NCBI GenBank assembly: GCA_026985615.1
Contig: JALSQD010000024.1
Span: 1-15,533, forward strand
Direction of reading: 5' to 3'
Length of the DNA stretch: 15,533 bases
Source of the DNA: Thermaceae bacterium
GTDB taxonomy: Bacteria; Deinococcota; Deinococci; Deinococcales; Marinithermaceae
Shown here: positions 11,504 to 15,533 of the stretch, piece by piece
Numbering within the stretch: the first letter of the stretch is position 1
Layout of the letters: the number at the start of each line of letters is the position of its first letter
The notes under the pieces: generated by a model
Told to the model about the DNA's origin: nothing
Seen by the model: the letters and a program-made list of their open reading frames with translations, nothing else
The model's database searches: none
Program-made: the position numbers and the translations under genes

Positions 11504-13663
11504 TCAACGCAGCTCGCGGCGCGCATAGCCCAGCCCGGGGCTCGCCACCCAAAGCTCCCTGCCGGTGCGGTCGAAGGCTAGCCGGCGGGCGAAGGGCCAG
11601 GCCAGCCCCTCGTTGAACGCCTGCCAGGTGCGGCCGCCGTCGGAACTCCGGAGCACGCCCCGCGAGGCCGGGTCGTAGCCGCCGGAGTAAAAGGCGCTCG
11701 AGCTCGCTACGTAAAGCACCTCCGCGTCGCGCGAATCGACCGCCACGTCCCAAAGGAAGTCATCCGGCAGTACACGGGCCCAGCTCACCCCGCCGTCGTC
11801 GCTGCGGTAGAGCCCACGGCCCGGTCCGAAGACCGCGGCGTAGACCCGGTTCGGAACGCTGGGGTCGAACCGGACCGCCGCGATCCCCGACCAGCCGCTG
11901 TCGGGAAAGGCACCCCCGCCGTCGCCGGCGAACTCGGGCGGGCCCACCCGCTCCCAGCTTCCGGCGTCGCCTCCACGGGTCGAGCGCCATAGCCCTGCCT
12001 CGCCTCCGGCGAAGACCAGCGCCCCGCGCGCGGTGGTGTATCGGCAGCCTCCGCAAGCGAGGACTCGCGTCCAGCTCGCTCCGTCGTCACGGCTGCGGAA
12101 GACGTCCCCGCCCGCGGTCACGAAGAGCGTGCGCCGGTCGCTCGGACTCTCGGGGTCGACGCTCAGGCCCGAGAGGATGGATCCCGGTAGGCCGTCGTTG
12201 GCGGGCGTCCAGCTCATGGCGTAATCGCGGCTCACCAGTAGGGTGTGCCGCGTCTCCAGCTCCTGAGCCTGGCTCACCCAGACCACCCCCGGTCGCATGG
12301 GGTCGGCGGCAAGCGTCAGGCTGTTGCCGCCGTGGCCCTGCCAGCTGCCGGTGTGGGCGGGATCGTTGCAGGGGCGGAAGCTCTCCCCGTAGTCGTCGCT
12401 TGCGAAACAGCCCAGATCCCCGAGGCCAAAGTAGACATGGCTCCCATCGACATCAAAGGCAAGCTCGAACGGCACGATGTTGTCCACGCCGCGCGATCGC
12501 CAGCCCGTACCCGCGGGTTCGGTGTGCAAGGGTACGACTGTGGCGCCGCCGTCGGTGCTGAGCCAGACGAACTGCCAGTCCACCCAGAAAACGCGGTCGG
12601 GATCGGCAGGATCCTGGAAGAGCGTCTTGGCGTCACCGCCGGGGCCGGTACCGTGGGCGAAGCCGCGCCCGCTCCAGCCTGGATCCCAGTCGTCGGGACC
12701 GCTGAGGCGCGCCCAGCTCGCGCCGCCGTCAGTCGTGGCGAAGAACTCCTTGGTGTCGAGGTCGAAAACGCGCACGCGCCCCCCGCCCGGCAGCACCAGC
12801 AGATTCCTGGGCCCGAGCGTGTCCGAGACGCGCGCGAAGTTCCAGCCGGCGGCGTCCGCGGCGCCGCGGTAGAGGTAACCGCCGCTGGGGTCGTCCGTCA
12901 CGCAGGCGTAACCGGGGTCCCAGACATCGCCGTAGGTGGTAAGGTAGAGAGCGTCTGGGTCGTCGGGGTCGAGGGCAAAGTCGGCGACCTGCCCCAGATC
13001 CGCTCCCACCTGCGCCCAGCTCGCCCCGCCGTCGGCGCTCTCGAAGAGCGCCGCATTACCGCAGGCGAAGCGCCCCTCTCCCGCCAGCACGAAGACCCGC
13101 TCGGGGTCGCGGGGGTCTACCGCGAGCTTCAGTAGATGGAGCCCTGTGGGCAGGCCGACCGCGGGCAGCGGCCGCCAGCTCCGACCGCGGTCGTCGCTGC
13201 GATAAACGGTGCCCCCGGCCACGTCGTAGGCCGGGTGGTGGGTAAGGTAGCCCACATCGGGATCCGAAGGGGCGAAGCGCACGTCGGTAACGTATCCCCC
13301 CGCGAGCACGGGCGCGAACGTGGCCCCGCCGTCGGCGCTGCGGTAGAGCCCGTCCTCTGTGCCAAGGTAAAGGATTCTGGGGTCGAGGGGGTCGAAACCG
13401 ACCCCGCTCACGTGGGTCGTCGCGAGGCCCTGCGCCGAACCGATCGGCTGCCAGCTAAGGCCATCGTCGCGCGAGAGGTAGGCCCCCGAGAGGTCGCTGC
13501 CTACCAGAACGAGGCCGCCAGGCCCGGCCGCGACCGCGTGGAAGGCGCCCCCACCCCCGGGATTGACGCGCTCCCAAACGCCAGGCTCCGTGGGCGCCGC
13601 GCTGCACGCCACGAACAGCCCTAAGAAAGTAAGCGATAACACAATCCTTCGGATTGGGTCCAT
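11504..13663 (-). CDS. Lipoprotein of BNR/Asp-box (sortilin-like) repeats
   Basis: A 719-aa exported protein. Residues 1-19 are a lipoprotein signal with lipobox FVAC, so Cys20 should be lipidated. The rest is a string of Asp-box repeats of the form S-x-D-x-G-x-S-W, for example SRDDGLSW (64-71), SADGGATF, SDDRGRSW, SADGGASW, TTDGGASW, SDDYGESF, SRDDGASW, SDDGGVSW and SSDGGRTW near the C-terminus. About a dozen are recognisable. The recurring phrase of the type 'FDPxDPxxxYLGTxxGLYRS' marks beta-propeller blades, and one 10-blade or two smaller propellers would fit. Such proteins include sialidase-like and sortilin/VPS10-type folds, but the Asp-box is structural and no sialidase active site is evident. 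A role in extracellular binding is plausible. A TAGGAT box lies 8 nt before the ATG and suggests a leaderless start. Confidence 0.88.
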   Translation of the reverse strand: MDPIRRIVLSLTFLGLFVACSAAPTEPGVWERVNPGGGGAFHAVAAGPGGLVLVGSDLSGAYLSRDDGLSWQPIGSAQGLATTHVSGVGFDPLDPRILYLGTEDGLYRSADGGATFAPVLAGGYVTDVRFAPSDPDVGYLTHHPAYDVAGGTVYRSDDRGRSWRPLPAVGLPTGLHLLKLAVDPRDPERVFVLAGEGRFACGNAALFESADGGASWAQVGADLGQVADFALDPDDPDALYLTTYGDVWDPGYACVTDDPSGGYLYRGAADAAGWNFARVSDTLGPRNLLVLPGGGRVRVFDLDTKEFFATTDGGASWARLSGPDDWDPGWSGRGFAHGTGPGGDAKTLFQDPADPDRVFWVDWQFVWLSTDGGATVVPLHTEPAGTGWRSRGVDNIVPFELAFDVDGSHVYFGLGDLGCFASDDYGESFRPCNDPAHTGSWQGHGGNSLTLAADPMRPGVVWVSQAQELETRHTLLVSRDYAMSWTPANDGLPGSILSGLSVDPESPSDRRTLFVTAGGDVFRSRDDGASWTRVLACGGCRYTTARGALVFAGGEAGLWRSTRGGDAGSWERVGPPEFAGDGGGAFPDSGWSGIAAVRFDPSVPNRVYAAVFGPGRGLYRSDDGGVSWARVLPDDFLWDVAVDSRDAEVLYVASSSAFYSGGYDPASRGVLRSSDGGRTWQAFNEGLAWPFARRLAFDRTGRELWVASPGLGYARRELR

Positions 13664-13728
13664 ATTGGATCATCCTACCATGCCCGGCTGCGAGAGCGTA
13701 AGGCACCTCACCTTCTCACCCACGCCGG

Positions 13729-13746
13729 TACAATGAACTCGGAGGA
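13729..13746 (+). promoter_or_regulatory. -10 box and ribosome-binding site before the resolvase-like gene
   Basis: TACAAT (13729-13734) and GGAGGA (13741-13746) precede ATGATG at 13752. The -35 is weak. The site lies in the 88-bp divergent spacer shared with the BNR lipoprotein gene. Confidence 0.55.
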
Positions 13747-13751
13747 TTCAA

Positions 13752-14132
13752 ATGATGACGGTTTTTGCCTACACGATCCACAAGGACCCGGGCCCCAACG
13801 GTCCCAACATGGAGCTCCACCAGACCCTCGACAACCTGGGCGGTAGCAGGCGCAAGAAGGTCGAGTGGCTGGTGGAGACCGACCTGGAATCGCGGCCCGT
13901 GAAGCAAGAGCTCTTCAAACGTCTTGAGGCAGGCGAGGGGCAGATCCTGGCCCTGGGGCACCTGCACCACCTGTTCGCCTCGCTCGAAGAACTGAAGGCG
14001 TTCTACGACGAGATCATGGTCAAACACGGCGTGGACCTGGTTTCTTGGGGGGCGGGCCTGGATACCCGCATCAAACGCGGTCTCGGGAGCGAGCGCACAC
14101 TCGAAGAGTTCCTGATGCTGCTGCGCGGTTGA
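13752..14132 (+). CDS. Small protein with a resolvase-like fold lacking catalytic residues
   Basis: A 126-aa cytoplasmic protein that I cannot assign to a named family with certainty. Its pattern follows the serine-recombinase catalytic domain: a first strand MTVFAYTI (2-9), SRPVKQELFKRLEAGEGQILALGHL (47-71), LHHLFASLEELKAFYDEI (71-88), then KHGVDLVSWGAGLDT (91-105). In true resolvases the matching positions read YARVS and LDRLGRS. Here the catalytic Ser is Ile9, and the Arg residues of the second motif are His73 and Ala76. It also lacks the DNA-binding C-terminal domain. It would therefore be a recombinationally inactive, domesticated domain if the resemblance is right. It has a good ribosome-binding site (GGAGGA); the second ATG (13755) is an alternative start. 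Confidence 0.65.
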   Translation: MMTVFAYTIHKDPGPNGPNMELHQTLDNLGGSRRKKVEWLVETDLESRPVKQELFKRLEAGEGQILALGHLHHLFASLEELKAFYDEIMVKHGVDLVSWGAGLDTRIKRGLGSERTLEEFLMLLRG

Positions 14133-14150
14133 CCTCCGGTGAGGTTTGCA

Positions 14151-14172
14151 GGGCGGCCTTACGGGGCCGCCC
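14151..14172 (+). terminator. GC-rich hairpin after the resolvase-like gene
   Basis: GGGCGGCC (14151-14158) and GGCCGCCC (14165-14172) form an 8-bp stem with a 6-nt loop, 18 nt after the stop codon. No run of T's follows, so termination is uncertain. A related CCGCCTTACGG occurs at 14224-14234; the rest of the 261-bp gap up to 14393 holds only the promoter region described next. Confidence 0.5.
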
Positions 14173-14259
14173 ATTCGCTTCGTGCGCCGGGCTGCGCAGC
14201 GCCTCCATGACGTGCAGATGCGGCCGCCTTACGGCAAGCTTGCACCGCGAATCTCCACG

Positions 14260-14328
14260 GTGCGCGCAGGTGCGCCCACCCAAACGTAATTTTGCGCGCA
14301 CTTGACGGGCGGAGCTTTTTTTTATACT
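14260..14328 (+). promoter_or_regulatory. Promoter with upstream inverted repeat for the exported-protein pair
   Basis: A perfect 9-bp inverted repeat, GTGCGCGCA (14260-14268) and TGCGCGCAC (14293-14301), with 24 bp between arms, ends directly before the -35 TTGACG (14302-14307). The -10 is TATACT (14323-14328, 15-bp spacer) or TACTTA (14325-14330, 17-bp spacer). The repeat is suited to a regulator site or looped structure. The 5' UTR would be about 60 nt. Confidence 0.6.
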
Positions 14329-14393
14329 TATCGCAAACACAACGACTTCCAAAAGACGTGCGCTATCTACCGCTTTGTGAGGAGGTGCTAAGC

Positions 14394-15053
14394 ATGAAAG
14401 GTCTTTGGACGTTGGTGTTGCTCCTGGCCCTATCAGGGCTTGCATTGGCCCGTGGCCTGGACGACGCCTTCCTGCGCATCGCCGAGGTGGACCTGCCAGG
14501 GTTCGCCGCCGTGTACATGGACGACGACCAGCATGGCTTCGTGGTGGCCGTGGTTCCCGAGAAGGTAAAGCGGCCCGTCAACCTCATCCGCTTCTATAAC
14601 GAGCCCTTCGGCGCCGAGCTGCCGCTTTCGCAGGAAGAAAAGCGGACCCTTTGGAACACGATCCTGCCGCGTCTGCAGGGGGCGACCGGGCATCCGCTGC
14701 TCACGCCCGACGCCCGGGTTCGCTTCGTGGTCGCCCGCTACAGCTACAAGCAACTCAGGGAGTGGGTGAAGCGAATCGGCGAGCACACCCTCTTCATGCC
14801 TGGGAGCGACCCGCGCAAAATCAAGCCCATCGCTCCCTGTGACTTCATTTATGGGTACGGGTACCGGGATGCGGAGAATGCCATAGAACTTGCGGTCCGG
14901 TGTTCCACCCTGGATCCGCTCGAGCTGAAATCCGTGGAGGAGGATTTGCGCGGAAAACTCGAGCAGATTGGTATACCGAAAGCAGCGGTACGCTTCTTTT
15001 TCAGCCTGGACTTACCCAGCGATTCACCCGAGGGTGAAGAGGAGGAACCATGA
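14394..15053 (+). CDS. Exported protein of unknown function
   Basis: A 219-aa protein with a clear signal peptide (MKGLWTLVLLLALSGLALA, cut after Ala19). The mature part is about 200 aa, soluble, with only two cysteines (in IAPCDFIYGYGYRD and AVRCSTLDPLE, roughly 149 and 167) that may form a disulfide, and a tail of acidic residues. I recognise no family. The start at 14394 is chosen for the signal peptide and the GGAGGTG ribosome-binding site (14381-14387). The open frame runs on 34 codons upstream through the promoter, and that part is not expected to be translated. It ends in an ATGA overlap with the next exported protein, so the two are translationally coupled and may work together, for example as partner or chaperone of the protease-like protein. 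Confidence 0.8.
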   Translation: MKGLWTLVLLLALSGLALARGLDDAFLRIAEVDLPGFAAVYMDDDQHGFVVAVVPEKVKRPVNLIRFYNEPFGAELPLSQEEKRTLWNTILPRLQGATGHPLLTPDARVRFVVARYSYKQLREWVKRIGEHTLFMPGSDPRKIKPIAPCDFIYGYGYRDAENAIELAVRCSTLDPLELKSVEEDLRGKLEQIGIPKAAVRFFFSLDLPSDSPEGEEEEP

Positions 15054-15533
15054 AACGCTGGCTGTGGATGCCGGTTGCTTTTGCAGTAGTTGCGGCCGCC
15101 CTACCGCCACAGTGCAACGGAGGCGGTGGCAGCAACCCGCCAGAACCTAGGGAACTCACCCAGAAAGTGCGCCCCATACAAGGGGGAACCCAGGTCGACG
15201 TAGCCGAATGGGGCGACGTCGATGACCGCTACAACCGAGGAACGTGCACTTACGCGGTATTCGTGCGTGACCTTGATCCAGATAGTTCGACCTACGATGA
15301 GGCCGGATTGCTAACAGCCGATCACTGCGCTTTCAAACGAGATACAACGCTCGAGGGCAACCTTACGCAAACCGGGCAAGACGTATGGCAATCGTTCGAG
15401 GGCGACATCCAGCAAACCGATCGGATTATTGCCTGGGTTACCCGCAGAGCGCCGTACAAAATGTGGTACGAGGAGGGCTGCCAAGCCTACGACGATGCCG
15501 GAAACTCGATCGAGTTTTGTCAGGTTGCCGACG
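15050..15533 (+). CDS. Exported trypsin-like (S1-type) protein, truncated by the window
   Basis: The first 161 codons of a gene that continues beyond the window. Residues 1-20 are a hydrophobic signal segment. Cys22 followed by a Gly/Asn/Pro-rich stretch (NGGGGSNPPEP) resembles the start of a lipoprotein, but the preceding PPQ is not a normal lipobox. GTCTYAVFVRD (64-74) and GLLTADHCAF (86-95) match the pattern around the catalytic His of trypsin-like proteases, with Cys66 and Cys93 as the likely neighbouring disulfide and His92 as the catalytic base. The Asp and Ser of the triad are not identifiable in the visible part. Codon use is less GC-rich at third positions than in the housekeeping genes of the window. 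The ribosome-binding site GAGGAGG lies in the end of the previous gene. Confidence 0.65.
   Translation, partial: MKRWLWMPVAFAVVAAALPPQCNGGGGSNPPEPRELTQKVRPIQGGTQVDVAEWGDVDDRYNRGTCTYAVFVRDLDPDSSTYDEAGLLTADHCAFKRDTTLEGNLTQTGQDVWQSFEGDIQQTDRIIAWVTRRAPYKMWYEEGCQAYDDAGNSIEFCQVAD

Noticed and set aside
14292..14393. Upstream extension of the exported-protein frame
   Set aside because: It would run through the promoter -35 and -10 and bury the signal peptide; the start at 14394 has a ribosome-binding site.

Overview
The window is GC-rich bacterial DNA, and its gene content points to Thermaceae (Deinococcus-Thermus). The strongest evidence is a lysine cluster of the alpha-aminoadipate (AAA)/LysW-carrier type whose proteins resemble the Thermus thermophilus set from memory. 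A marine genus such as Oceanithermus or Marinithermus is possible, but this is an inference and no database was searched.

Left part (103-7338), mostly minus strand. Read in the direction of transcription, the lysine cluster is: sigma-A-type promoter (7310-7338), 15-residue leader peptide with two adjacent Lys codons (7254-7301), overlapping antiterminator and intrinsic terminator (7200-7271), homocitrate synthase hcs, homoaconitase large subunit hacA, small subunit hacB, a 99-residue double zinc-ribbon protein resembling an enlarged LysW, the carrier protein lysW (54 aa, GTG start), the ligase lysX, a DUF488 protein, and then lysY. A plus-strand gene for an exported/membrane protein (1218-2267) separates DUF488 from lysY and overlaps DUF488 tail to tail. 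Hcs and HacAB act early, in the homocitrate to homoisocitrate steps. LysX attaches aminoadipate to the C-terminal Glu of LysW, and LysY reduces the phosphorylated LysW-aminoadipate. The kinase LysZ, homoisocitrate dehydrogenase, LysN, LysJ and LysK are not in the window.

Spacers of the cluster carry arrays of 7-bp units (general form C-Y-A-C-N-N-N, or its complement). Three loci have the same layout: units in one orientation, an A/T-containing spacer, then units in the opposite orientation. A fourth, single-orientation array lies inside the start of hacB and encodes its extra N-terminal residues.

Middle part (7302-11494). A gene-poor stretch of about 370 bp (7302-7670) holds the lys promoter, two heptad arrays and strong hairpins. 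It is followed by a tiny basic protein (7671-7808, minus) and cytidylate kinase cmk (minus). Diverging from cmk, on the plus strand, are lipB, lipA, a DUF3054-like membrane protein and a 3-hydroxyisobutyrate dehydrogenase-family enzyme. Several of these genes have a -10 box only 6-8 nt before the start codon, which suggests leaderless transcripts.

Right part (11504-15533). A large minus-strand lipoprotein built of BNR/Asp-box repeats comes first. It is followed on the plus strand by a small protein that looks like a serine-resolvase catalytic domain without its catalytic residues. A promoter with a long inverted repeat then precedes a two-gene unit: an exported protein of unknown function, and a truncated exported protein with a trypsin-like TADHC motif that runs off the window.
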